From an uncultured Bacteroidia bacterium (GTDB lineage Bacteria > Bacteroidota > Bacteroidia > Bacteroidales > F082), in contig CACYHX010000025.1 of NCBI GenBank assembly GCA_902774365.1, positions 1 through 54,215 of the forward strand: DNA of 54,215 bases, written 5' to 3'. Shown here piece by piece: positions 26,106-33,934 of the stretch (positions are counted from its first letter, which is position 1; every line of letters begins with the position of its first letter). A program made the position numbers and the translations under genes. The notes under the pieces were generated by a model. It searched no databases and had not been told where the DNA came from. It saw only the letters and a program-made list of their open reading frames with translations.

Positions 26106-27224
26106 ATGACTGCCTCCGAAACCCAATATTTTACCCTGCTCCGCTCCGCCTTATGGGACACGCCTGTCGTTATCGACGGCCCCGTCGATTGGAGCGGCGT
26201 GATGGAGTTGGCCAAGCACCATTCCAACCAGGTTCTGGTGTGTGGTGTGGCTTCACAGATGACGGGCGACAACCGTCCCTCTGAGGCCATGCTCGGCCAG
26301 ATGCAGGCGGCGTTGCGCAACAACCTGCTGAGCCAGATGCGGCTGAAGCAGATCTTGTCGTCGGCTGTGGGGCTGCTGCGGCAGCACGACATCGAGCCGG
26401 TGCTGCTCAAGGGATTCGGTTTGGCCATGCTATATCCCAATCCCATTCTTAGGCAGTTTGGCGACCTTGACCTTTTTGTGGGGCTCGATCGTTTCCATGA
26501 AGCCTGCCGGTTGTTGCGCACCTTGCCGGGTGGCTACAACTGGGGAGAGGAGGTCGACTGCGGACATCAATACAATATCGAGTTTGGCAACTATCCGATG
26601 GAGATCCACCGTGTGAGTGCCGACGTGAGCGATGTCAAGACGGCTGAGGTCTATGCCGCCATCGAGCGCGACGGGCTTCGTGGTGATATCCAACGTGTCG
26701 AATTAGATGGTCTTGATGTCACCATCCCGTCCAAGGAGTTCATGGTGTTTTACACCTTCTATCATGCTTGGCACCATTTCTTGACCTCGGGCGTGGGATG
26801 GAGGCAAATCTCCGATGTGGCCATGGCCTTGCATGCCTATCGTGGTCAACTTGACCTTGAGAAAATTCGGCGATGGCTTTCCGACATGCATCTGGTGAAA
26901 CCCTGGCAGACCTTTGGTTATCTTATGGTGCATCAGCTTGGCCTTCCCGAAGCGGAACTGCCGTTTTATGACGCGGGGTGTCGGCGCTCGGCGCAACGGT
27001 TGTGTCGCATGGTGATGGAGGTGGGCAATTTCAACCGTCACAGTCGCTTCAAGCAACGACGTCCCAAAAACAGATTGATGCGGAAACTCCACTCGTTTAT
27101 CGGCATCTTCGTTGATTTTTTCTATCAGGCCCGTGTTTTCCCTTCGTCGGCTTTATTGGAGATGCAAGCCTCTCTGCGGTTGGCGATGAATAAGGTCGGG
27201 AAGGCGGATGCAACAAAGAATTAA
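26106..27224 (+). CDS. NTP_transf_5-type nucleotidyltransferase
   Basis: 372 residues from ATG 26106; the frame is open further up into the PqqD gene, but those codons overlap it. The nucleotidyltransferase core is VLLKGFGLAMLYPNPILRQFGDLDLFV, with the KG near 102-103 and the metal-binding Asp pair in GDLDLFV (D120, D122). The rest is helical, with many His and Trp (FYHAWHHFLTSGVGWRQISD). Members of this family accompany PqqD and HPr-kinase-like genes in lasso-peptide and capsule-like clusters; the transferred nucleotide and the target are unknown. It is the last gene of the run. Confidence 0.82.
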   Translation: MTASETQYFTLLRSALWDTPVVIDGPVDWSGVMELAKHHSNQVLVCGVASQMTGDNRPSEAMLGQMQAALRNNLLSQMRLKQILSSAVGLLRQHDIEPVLLKGFGLAMLYPNPILRQFGDLDLFVGLDRFHEACRLLRTLPGGYNWGEEVDCGHQYNIEFGNYPMEIHRVSADVSDVKTAEVYAAIERDGLRGDIQRVELDGLDVTIPSKEFMVFYTFYHAWHHFLTSGVGWRQISDVAMALHAYRGQLDLEKIRRWLSDMHLVKPWQTFGYLMVHQLGLPEAELPFYDAGCRRSAQRLCRMVMEVGNFNRHSRFKQRRPKNRLMRKLHSFIGIFVDFFYQARVFPSSALLEMQASLRLAMNKVGKADATKN

Positions 27225-27238
27225 TTTTCAAAAAAATA

Positions 27239-27266
27239 AAATTATTTCGTGCGTATGAAATAATTT
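27239..27266. promoter_or_regulatory. Perfect 10-bp inverted repeat upstream of the small peptide gene
   Basis: AAATTATTTC (27239-27248) and GAAATAATTT (27257-27266) with an 8-bp centre. It ends 2 bp before the -7 element at 27269 and covers the expected -33 region, so it could be an operator. A weak terminator for the gene upstream is the alternative, but no T-run follows. Confidence 0.5.
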
Positions 27267-27268
27267 AC

Positions 27269-27276
27269 TATTTTTG
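27269..27276 (+). promoter_or_regulatory. -7 promoter element (TATTTTTG) of the small peptide gene
   Basis: A perfect TAnnTTTG followed by GCAGCG. The leader to the ATG at 27356 is about 73 nt, A-rich and apparently unstructured. Confidence 0.65.
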
Positions 27277-27355
27277 CAGCGTCAAATGGTATGAAAAGAA
27301 AGTAAGAAAATAAAGTAATTAACAATAAATCAAACAATTAAAAAACTAAAACGAA

Positions 27356-27496
27356 ATGAAAAAGATGAACAAAATGTACGAAGCTCCTGTAGCTGAAGTG
27401 TTCGAAATGCAAATGCCTACCGTGCTGATGGCTAGCATCAATGGTGGTACTGCTGGTAGTGATGAACCGATTGGTGGCGATGATCCTTGGGGTTAA
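27356..27496 (+). CDS. 46-residue peptide, candidate modified-peptide precursor
   Basis: ATG 27356 to TAA 27494-27496, too short for usual ORF cut-offs. It has its own promoter, and the family is not recognised. The first part (MKKMNKMYEAPVAEVFEMQM, then PTVLMAS) looks like a leader with no membrane helix or lipobox. The last 19 residues (INGGTAGSDEPIGGDDPWG) are Gly/Asp-rich with Thr and Ser, two GG pairs and an aromatic near the end. Its place just after a PqqD/kinase/peptidase/nucleotidyltransferase run makes it a possible substrate, cut near MAS or GG and modified in the tail. A small cytosolic protein with no modification is the alternative. The fimbrillin-like gene follows 51 bp later. 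Confidence 0.65.
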   Translation: MKKMNKMYEAPVAEVFEMQMPTVLMASINGGTAGSDEPIGGDDPWG

Positions 27497-27547
27497 TGGA
27501 ACCAGCTTATAATTTGAAATAGTATTAATCAGATAAAAAAACGAAAA

Positions 27548-28582
27548 ATGAAAAAAGTAAGTCAAATTATCGGTATGATGAGCATGGTTGCCTTGCTGGC
27601 AATCGGTGCCACTTCCTGCAAAAAGGACAATGCTAAGGCGGTCGCTTCGTTCGATTTTACGTTGCCAGCCATTGAAGGCGAGTCGGGTCTCGACGAGTCT
27701 AAGGCCTACATTGACATGATTGCTGGCCAAATGAGATGGTATGAAGGCGATGAGATGATGATTTACAGCATCGATCAGGATTACACCAAGTCGAAGGCTG
27801 CCGTATTTACTGGCGAAGCTGGTATTACGGGTATAGCTCAGGCTCACTTCACTGGAAGCACTATGCAAGAAGGCAGTGAAGGTTTCTTCGCTTTCTATCC
27901 TGCTTCGAAAGCCTCAACGGAAATCGCAGAAGGCAATCGCGCCTATTTCAATGTGGGCGAGACGCAGACCTTTGTTACTGATTTGTTCGCTAACACTGCT
28001 CGTGCTGGCATGATCTTCATGGATCCTACGAGTTTTGTGGGTGCCGCCACCTGCGATGTCATTGAACCTAATGTTGTCGCCAACCTCCAGCATATCTTTG
28101 GCTATATCAATGTGAGAGTTAAGGATACTAGAAATAGTGGCAAAAAGTTGAACAGCGTTACTATCACTGACAGCAACATGCACCTCACTGGCAGCATGTC
28201 CATTTTGATTCCTGCCCTCAAGAGCGCAGACCTCGATGCCATGAAGACACTTGGCGTGAACTACAAGGCTAATGGAAACGCCGATGCTTATTGGACTGAA
28301 ATGAATAACAGACTCCATGAGATTGGCTATATGCCCAACGGCACTGGTTATAGCGTCACCCTCGACTGCTCCGCCGCTAATGGTGTTACCATCAACAACA
28401 GCTACAAGTTCTTCCTCATGCCTCTCCGTCCGGGTGCTTTGATGGACAACTTCACTGTGACTCTGACTTACACCGACGGTACGACGAGAGAAGTGAATGT
28501 CCCGGCTGACAAGAGATACATCTCCATCCCTGGTTACTACACCAATGTCTCTATCGACCTGGCTACTGGCCTGATTCAATAA
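27548..28582 (+). CDS. Fimbrillin-like lipoprotein
   Basis: 344 residues with a lipoprotein signal ending IGATSC, Cys24 modified. The body resembles Bacteroidales fimbrillin/Mfa-like proteins: an early RWYEGDEMMIYS motif, a mid-protein LQHIFGYINVRVKDT and a late SYKFFLMPLRPGALM. A tail of beta strands ends SIPGYYTNVSIDLATGLIQ. Fimbrillins are exported as lipoproteins and then assembled at the surface; a pilin or a tip/anchor role cannot be told apart. It probably shares the promoter at 27269 with the 46-residue peptide, linking the two in expression. A strong terminator follows. Confidence 0.75.
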   Translation: MKKVSQIIGMMSMVALLAIGATSCKKDNAKAVASFDFTLPAIEGESGLDESKAYIDMIAGQMRWYEGDEMMIYSIDQDYTKSKAAVFTGEAGITGIAQAHFTGSTMQEGSEGFFAFYPASKASTEIAEGNRAYFNVGETQTFVTDLFANTARAGMIFMDPTSFVGAATCDVIEPNVVANLQHIFGYINVRVKDTRNSGKKLNSVTITDSNMHLTGSMSILIPALKSADLDAMKTLGVNYKANGNADAYWTEMNNRLHEIGYMPNGTGYSVTLDCSAANGVTINNSYKFFLMPLRPGALMDNFTVTLTYTDGTTREVNVPADKRYISIPGYYTNVSIDLATGLIQ

Positions 28583-28608
28583 GAATTGACTGGTATGACA
28601 CTAAAAAA

Positions 28609-28637
28609 GCACTTCCCGAAAGGGAGGTGCTTTTTTT
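28609..28637 (+). terminator. Rho-independent terminator after the fimbrillin-like gene
   Basis: The stem GCACTTCCC/GGGAGGTGC has one G-T pair and a GAAA loop, followed by seven T. Confidence 0.9.
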
Positions 28638-28668
28638 GTTTTCGGTTGGTCCGAAAGGACACAAAAAA

Positions 28669-28691
28669 AGAGACGCATCGAATGCGTCTCT
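28669..28691 (-). terminator. Terminator of tRNA-Phe
   Basis: Read on the minus strand, AGAGACGCAT-TCG-ATGCGTCTCT is a perfect 10-bp stem followed by a run of T (28663-28669), 7 bp past the tRNA 3' end. Confidence 0.85.
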
Positions 28692-28698
28692 AGGAGGG

Positions 28699-28771
<73 letters not shown>

Positions 28772-28786
28772 TCCGTTTTGTGGCTG

Positions 28787-28794
28787 CAAAAATA
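28787..28794 (-). promoter_or_regulatory. -7 promoter element (TATTTTTG) of tRNA-Phe
   Basis: A perfect TAnnTTTG on the minus strand, 16 bp before the tRNA 5' end. Confidence 0.6.
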
Positions 28795-28941
28795 CGACAA
28801 AATTCCATATCGGCAAGAAAAAAACTTCAAAATTTTGATATTTTTTTATTTTTCGATTTGTTTATAGTTGATATTCAGCAGAATAACACTTTGTTTTCGT
28901 AATTAAGACAATAAAAACTTGCCTAAAGAGTTAAAAAATCG

Positions 28942-28949
28942 GATATTTG
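28942..28949 (+). promoter_or_regulatory. Probable -7 element (GATATTTG)
   Basis: It matches TAnnTTTG at 7 of 8 positions, with TTG at 28919-28921 as -33 (20-bp spacer). The bases after it (TTTGCACGCTCAAAA, 28946-28960) are identical to those after the ppiD promoter at 33881-33895. Confidence 0.5.
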
Positions 28950-28986
28950 CACGCTCAAAAGTGGGCTTGCCCAAGATGATATAGTT

Positions 28987-30282
28987 ATGAGAACACCAAT
29001 GATTAAAAGCATAATGGCGTTTTTGCTGGTTTGCCTCAGCGGCGTGGCCTTCGCACAGGCCGACGTGGATTCGCCATATTCCCTGTTTGGCATGGGGCAG
29101 GTGAGAGACAAAGCCATGAATGTCAGACTGAAAGGCATGGGCGGCACGACGAATGCCATGTTTGGCGTCGGTATTAATGCCGAGAATCCGGCTTCCTATG
29201 CCAAAATCGACTCGTTGGCCTTCCTCTTCGATGCCGGCCTCTATTTCAAGGCTTCGACCTTCAGGACCTCCTCGCTCTCCGAGAGATCAGCCAATGCCTC
29301 GTTCGACCACATCTCGATGGCTTTTGGCCTCACCTCATGGTGGAAGTTGGCATTGGGTGCGCAACCTTATAGCACCGCAGGCTATACTATGGTGGTGAAT
29401 GACAACGACCCTGACGTCGGCAACTACGCCACACGCTTCAAAGGCTCGGGCGGCCTCAACCAAGCTTATGTGGGCACCGCCTTCAAGCTGGGCAAGCATT
29501 TTGCCCTCGGTGCCAATGTCTATTATGTGTTTGGCAATACGAAGTCCGAAACCACCCTCTACTTCCCCGACTCACTCTATATGATTGGCTCGCGGCGTAA
29601 CCTGGATTTGATGGTAAGCTCTTTCATGTTCGACTATGGCTTGTTGTTTGACACCAACCTGGGCAATGACCTGAAGCTGAGTCTTGGCCTCACCTATACC
29701 CAGCCAGTCGCGTTGAGAGGCAATCAAACCTTGTTCATCCGTTCCGTCGAGGTGGATGAGGACTCAGATATCGAATATGTGATAGATACCTTGGTCAACA
29801 CGACCACGAAGGTCAAGACGCACATGTATCAAGGCTTCGGCTTTGGCGTGGCCTTGCAGAAAAACAATCATTGGACGATTGGCGCCGATTTCAACTGGAA
29901 CCAGTGGTCGAAGTTCTCCCGCGAGGGTGTTACGGATGCCTTGCAGGACTCTTGGAGCATAACGGCAGGCTTCGAGTACACACCTTCCCATTCCTCCATC
30001 TCGAGTTATTTCAGGAAGATGTCGTATCGTGTTGGCGGCTTCTATGAGCATGGCATGATTTCCCTTTTGGGCAACGATGGCGAGCAGCATAGCATTAATA
30101 GGCTGGGTGCGACGGTCGGCATGTCGTTCCCCCTGCCCAAGAGCCTGTCGAAGATGGAGATGGCCTTTGAAGTCGGACAATACGGTACGCGCGAGGCTGG
30201 GTTGATACAAGAGCAATATGCCAAATTGAGCATCGGCGTGTCGGTGTTTGAGCATTGGTTCATGAAGCGTAAATACAGATGA
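28987..30282 (+). CDS. Outer-membrane beta-barrel protein, first gene of the biogenesis cluster
   Basis: 431 residues with a signal peptide to about 24 (GVAFAQ); the in-frame MIK six codons in could also start it. The mature start ADVDSPYSLFGMGQVRDK, followed by LKGMGGTTNAMF and NPASYAKIDSLAF, is the pattern of the Bacteroidota FadL/PorV-like barrel proteins. The rest alternates aromatic and polar residues as in beta strands. Its cargo is unknown. In Bacteroidales a gene like this commonly precedes a TPR protein, lptC, a CorC-like gene and a foldase, exactly as here. Confidence 0.85.
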   Translation: MRTPMIKSIMAFLLVCLSGVAFAQADVDSPYSLFGMGQVRDKAMNVRLKGMGGTTNAMFGVGINAENPASYAKIDSLAFLFDAGLYFKASTFRTSSLSERSANASFDHISMAFGLTSWWKLALGAQPYSTAGYTMVVNDNDPDVGNYATRFKGSGGLNQAYVGTAFKLGKHFALGANVYYVFGNTKSETTLYFPDSLYMIGSRRNLDLMVSSFMFDYGLLFDTNLGNDLKLSLGLTYTQPVALRGNQTLFIRSVEVDEDSDIEYVIDTLVNTTTKVKTHMYQGFGFGVALQKNNHWTIGADFNWNQWSKFSREGVTDALQDSWSITAGFEYTPSHSSISSYFRKMSYRVGGFYEHGMISLLGNDGEQHSINRLGATVGMSFPLPKSLSKMEMAFEVGQYGTREAGLIQEQYAKLSIGVSVFEHWFMKRKYR

Positions 30283-30299
30283 TTTCAGGCCCGAATTCA

Positions 30300-30317
30300 T
30301 TTTGGAACGATATTTGA
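30300..30317 (+). promoter_or_regulatory. Shared 18-mer TTTTGGAACGATATTTGA upstream of the TPR gene
   Basis: Its last base is 42 bp before the ATG at 30359. The same 18 bases occur at 44809-44826, in front of the CC-repeat gene. It can be read as TGGaACG-N4-TTGa, close to a sigma-54 -24/-12 site but with both diagnostic C bases changed to A. A variant -7 (GATATTTG) is also inside. Confidence 0.5.
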
Positions 30318-30358
30318 ATAGAGAGAAAACAAGTTAAACCTTTAAAATAAAGAGAGAG

Positions 30359-31930
30359 ATGAAAACTAAAAGATTTGTGTTGATTGCCGTCATGATCGGA
30401 ATGGCAATGAGCGTTTCAGCCCAAGAGGCAAAGGAATCGAAGTACGGAGCCGACAGCGTGGCTTGCGTGACCAACCTTTCCACCTACCGCGAGTACTTCA
30501 AGCAATGGGAGGCCGCTAGGTACGCTCCCGATGCCATCAGTATGGAAATGGTGGCTGCGTGGAGAGAGGTGTTCCTCAACTGCCCGCGCGCCAGCCAGTA
30601 TACCTACACCAACGGTGAGAAGATCATGGACTACTTCATCCGCACCAACCCTAAGGACAAGGATGCCTACATCGACACGCTTTGCATGTTGATGGACCAG
30701 CGCATGGAGGCCTTCCCGAACGACCCGAAGACCGGTGCTTCACAAGTCGCCAACATCATGGGTCGCAAGGGCCTGTTGATCTACACGTATAACAAGAACC
30801 GTTATGAACAGGCCTACAACGTGCTGAAGAGCGCCGTCGAACTCGACCCCTCGCAGCTGCAAGGTGCCTACATCGACGCCTACTTCAAGGCCACCATCGA
30901 CATGGTGAACAACGGCAAGGCTGAGAAGATGACTATCATCAACGTCTACCAAGAGCTTTCGGAAGTGGTCGATAACAACATCGAGGCACTGGCCGAAGCC
31001 GCCTCACAAGAGGTCTCCGACCCCGAAGGCCTGACCGAAGAGGAGCTGATTACCGCCTGGGGTACTCCCGACAACGTGGAAGAAACTGAGGAAGAAGGCG
31101 TTACTACCAAATCCTTAGCCTACGGTACGATCGTCGTCAGCGTCGTGAACGGCCGTGTGGAATCCTTCCTCGACGCCAACAACGAGATTGGAAAGCGTTT
31201 TGCCAAGAACACCAAGTCCATCACTATTAATAAAGGTGTGAAGAGCAACCTCGACAACCTGTTCCAGCCTTACGCCTCCTGCGAAGACCTGATCAAGGTG
31301 TTCAGCGCCAAGATGGCCGAGACTCCGGATGACGTCGTGCTCCTCAAGCGCATCACCACCATCCTCGATAAGAAGGACTGCACGGAATCGAAGCTCTTCC
31401 TCGACGCCGCCGTGCGCCTCAACGAACTGGAGCCCAGCCCGGAGGCTTCCTACAGCTTGGGTATCAAGTTCTTCAAGGATAAGAAGTGGAGCGAAGCCGC
31501 CACCTTCTTCGATCAAGCCACGAATACTACGAACAACGACCGTAAGTATCGTGCCTACCGTAACCTGGGCATGTGCTACGAGAACATGGGCAACATGAGC
31601 CGCGCCCGCGAAATCTACAGAAGAGCCGCACAGGTTGACCCGACCAACGGTGAGCCTTACCTCCTCATCGCCATGCTGTATGCTGGAAGCGCCAAGCAGT
31701 TCAGCGGTGAAATCGAAAGCAAGGCCGTGTTCTGGGCCGCCGTCGACAAGTGCAACAGAGCCAAGGCCATCGACCCGAGCTGCGCCGACAAGGCCAATGG
31801 CTTGATTCGCGCCTACACCGCCGCCTTCCCGTCGATTGAGACCATCTTCTTCAACGACTACCACGAGAACCAGACCTTCCAGGTCGGTGGCTGGATCGGC
31901 GAAACGACGACCATCAGAGCCAGAAAATAA
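30359..31930 (+). CDS. Secreted TPR protein of the outer-membrane biogenesis cluster
   Basis: 523 residues, signal peptide 1-22 (AMSVSAQ). It has helical repeats, clearest at ~355-460 (SYSLGIKFFKDKKWSEAATF, then AYRNLGMCYENMGNMSRARE, then GEPYLLIAMLYAG). The gene has strong codon bias (AAC, CTC, ATC), as in highly expressed genes. The role is not known; periplasmic TPR proteins often scaffold envelope assembly. lptC begins with TTG directly after its stop, with no spacer, so the two are coupled. Confidence 0.82.
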   Translation: MKTKRFVLIAVMIGMAMSVSAQEAKESKYGADSVACVTNLSTYREYFKQWEAARYAPDAISMEMVAAWREVFLNCPRASQYTYTNGEKIMDYFIRTNPKDKDAYIDTLCMLMDQRMEAFPNDPKTGASQVANIMGRKGLLIYTYNKNRYEQAYNVLKSAVELDPSQLQGAYIDAYFKATIDMVNNGKAEKMTIINVYQELSEVVDNNIEALAEAASQEVSDPEGLTEEELITAWGTPDNVEETEEEGVTTKSLAYGTIVVSVVNGRVESFLDANNEIGKRFAKNTKSITINKGVKSNLDNLFQPYASCEDLIKVFSAKMAETPDDVVLLKRITTILDKKDCTESKLFLDAAVRLNELEPSPEASYSLGIKFFKDKKWSEAATFFDQATNTTNNDRKYRAYRNLGMCYENMGNMSRAREIYRRAAQVDPTNGEPYLLIAMLYAGSAKQFSGEIESKAVFWAAVDKCNRAKAIDPSCADKANGLIRAYTAAFPSIETIFFNDYHENQTFQVGGWIGETTTIRARK

Positions 31931-32491
31931 TTGAAACGCCTACTGAAAATAGGACTGACACTCAACATCACAGCCTTCGTGGCTGTGATGTTGTTTTCGT
32001 GTTCGAACCCCGATGCCGTGGTGATGGAGATGGGATCGGACGACACACTGTCGGGCATCGTCGCCGACAGCGTCGTTTTCTATCGTAGCGACTCCGGCTA
32101 CGTCACCCTCGAGCTTCGTACGCCCCGCATGGTGCGTATGGAGACCGATGACGACATTATGGAGTTCCCGCTCGGCTTCGCCGTCTATATGTTCGACCAC
32201 AATAAGCAAACTACGGAACTCCACGCCGACTATGGCAAAAGCTATGGCAAATCCAAGATGATCGAAGCCCAAGGCAACGTCATCGTACAGAACTTCGGCA
32301 GCGAGGAGACCATGTACTCCGACAAGCTCTTCTGGTATCAGGACCTGAAGATGATCTATACCCGTTCGCACGTGAAAATCGTCACCCCCGACAAGCAAAT
32401 CGAGGCCGACAGCCTGGTGGCGCGGGAGGATTTTTCGGAATATACCATGTATTCGGGCAGCGCCCTGCTCGACGTCGACGAGGAGGAATGA
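31931..32491 (+). CDS. lptC: LPS-export periplasmic lipoprotein LptC
   Basis: 186 residues from a TTG codon that abuts the TAA of the TPR gene. No ATG comes before the signal (MKRLLKIGLTLNITAFVAVM, then LFSCSN with Cys24 in a lipobox), so TTG must be the start. The body is an LptC/OstA-like beta-jelly roll (DSVVFYRSDSGYVTLEL, YGKSKMIEAQGNVIVQNF, IYTRSHVKIVTPDKQIEADS). It would bridge LptBFG and LptA in LPS transport. Unlike the inner-membrane-helix LptC of E. coli, this one looks lipid-anchored. Confidence 0.87.
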   Translation: MKRLLKIGLTLNITAFVAVMLFSCSNPDAVVMEMGSDDTLSGIVADSVVFYRSDSGYVTLELRTPRMVRMETDDDIMEFPLGFAVYMFDHNKQTTELHADYGKSYGKSKMIEAQGNVIVQNFGSEETMYSDKLFWYQDLKMIYTRSHVKIVTPDKQIEADSLVAREDFSEYTMYSGSALLDVDEEE

Positions 32492-32494
32492 GAG

Positions 32495-33781
32495 ATGAAT
32501 AGTTGGCTTGTCGTAGCGATTACCTTGTTTTTCTCGGCCCTCTGCTCAGGCCTGGAGATTGCCTTCAGCAGCATCAACCGCCTGCAACTGGAGGTGGAAC
32601 TGACGAAAAACACCTTCTCCGCCAAAATCATCAGCCTGTTCTACAAGAACCAGGCGCGATTCATCACGTCGCTGCTGCTTGGTAACAACATCGCGCTCAT
32701 CATCTATGGCATGAGCATGTCGCAAATCTTGGATGCGCCCGTCAACCATTGGCTGCAGGCCATTTCGTTCGACAACGACTTCATGGTGCTGTTGGTGAAG
32801 ACCATCCTCGCCACCCTGCTGGTGCTGCTGGCGGGTGAATTTCTGCCCAAGATGCTGTTCCGCATCAACCCCAACGCCATCTTGTCGTTTTTTGCTTTCC
32901 CGACCTTCCTCTGTTATTGCCTGCTCTATCCGCTGATATTAATCTACACGGGCATTTCGGAGTTTATCATCCGTTATGTGCTGCGACTCAAGGTCGACAG
33001 CCAGGAGTACAAGTTCAGCACCGTTGACTTGAACGACTATATCGCTGAATATGCCGACCCCGAGGAAGCCGACGAAGACATGCAGCAGGAGATACAGCTC
33101 TTCCAAAACGTCATGGAATTTCGCTCCGTGAAACTCCGTGAGTGCATGGGGCCCCGCAACGAAATCGAATCCGTGAAGCTCACAGACAGCATCGACACCG
33201 TCAAGGCACGCTTCGAGGAGACCAAACACTCCAAGCTCATCGTGATAGGCGAGAGCATCGACGACATCGTGGGCTATGTCCACCTCAACGACGTGGTGCG
33301 TGCCATCGCCGAGCACCTCGACGTGACCATGGAAGACCTAGTGCGTACTATCGACTTCTTCCCCGAGACCTATACCGCCGACCGGCTGTTGAAGCACTTC
33401 ATCCAAAAACGTCAAGGTGTGGCTGCCGTCGTCGATGAGTTTGGCGGAACGGCAGGCATCGTCACCATGGAAGACGTGGTGGAGGAGATTTTCGGCGAGA
33501 TTGACGACGAATACGACGTGGAAGAAGAGGTGGAGCGCGTCATCGACGACAACACTTTCGTCTTCTCGGCCCGCCTCGAAATCGACTACCTCAACGACAC
33601 CTATAAGCTCGATTTGCCCACCAGCGACGACTACGAAACCCTTGCAGGCATGGTGCTTCACTACTGCGAGAGCATCCCCGAGCAAGGACAGGAGCTGACC
33701 ATAGGAAAATATCAGGTCAAAGTGCTGAAAGCCTCCAACATGAAATTGGATGAAGTGGAATTGAGGGTAAACGATAAATAG
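32495..33781 (+). CDS. CorC/HlyC-type CNNM-CBS membrane protein
   Basis: 428 residues, 3 bp after lptC. N-terminal CNNM domain with four hydrophobic helices (1-~165; ALCSGLEIAFSSINRLQLEVE is the conserved start), a paired CBS domain (~205-335; REFMGPR-like CMGPRNEIESV) and a CorC_HlyC domain at the C terminus (~345-428, FVFSARLEIDYLNDTYKLDL). Such proteins are linked with Mg/Co transport; some Bacteroidota relatives (GldE) help gliding. The place beside lptC and the foldase suggests envelope work. It was formerly called a haemolysin, but nothing here supports toxicity. Confidence 0.88.
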   Translation: MNSWLVVAITLFFSALCSGLEIAFSSINRLQLEVELTKNTFSAKIISLFYKNQARFITSLLLGNNIALIIYGMSMSQILDAPVNHWLQAISFDNDFMVLLVKTILATLLVLLAGEFLPKMLFRINPNAILSFFAFPTFLCYCLLYPLILIYTGISEFIIRYVLRLKVDSQEYKFSTVDLNDYIAEYADPEEADEDMQQEIQLFQNVMEFRSVKLRECMGPRNEIESVKLTDSIDTVKARFEETKHSKLIVIGESIDDIVGYVHLNDVVRAIAEHLDVTMEDLVRTIDFFPETYTADRLLKHFIQKRQGVAAVVDEFGGTAGIVTMEDVVEEIFGEIDDEYDVEEEVERVIDDNTFVFSARLEIDYLNDTYKLDLPTSDDYETLAGMVLHYCESIPEQGQELTIGKYQVKVLKASNMKLDEVELRVNDK

Positions 33782-33876
33782 CTGATTGTGAGATTGTTAT
33801 TGATTAACAAATCTCCAATTTAGCCATTTTTTAAAATAAAAATCAAACATTTAATCGGACGCGTTGAAATCTTTAC

Positions 33877-33884
33877 TAAATTTG
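33877..33884 (+). promoter_or_regulatory. -7 promoter element (TAAATTTG) of ppiD
   Basis: A perfect TAnnTTTG. The ATG at 33935 is 51 bp downstream. The following GCACGCTCAAAA repeats the sequence after the promoter-like site at 28942. Confidence 0.65.
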
Positions 33885-33934
33885 CACGCTCAAAATTGAA
33901 GTCTAATAGTAATAAAAATAGAGAATTTTAAGTT

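Noticed and set aside
27291-27305. Four-codon frame MKRK upstream of the small peptide gene
   Set aside because: Too short to support; it is probably chance in an A-rich leader.
32495-33781. Haemolysin call for the CNNM-CBS protein
   Set aside because: The old name comes from family history; the domains point to ion transport or envelope function.
33782-33876. Possible extra gene between the CorC-like gene and ppiD
   Set aside because: Only short, AT-rich frames; the stretch is explained as promoter and leader.
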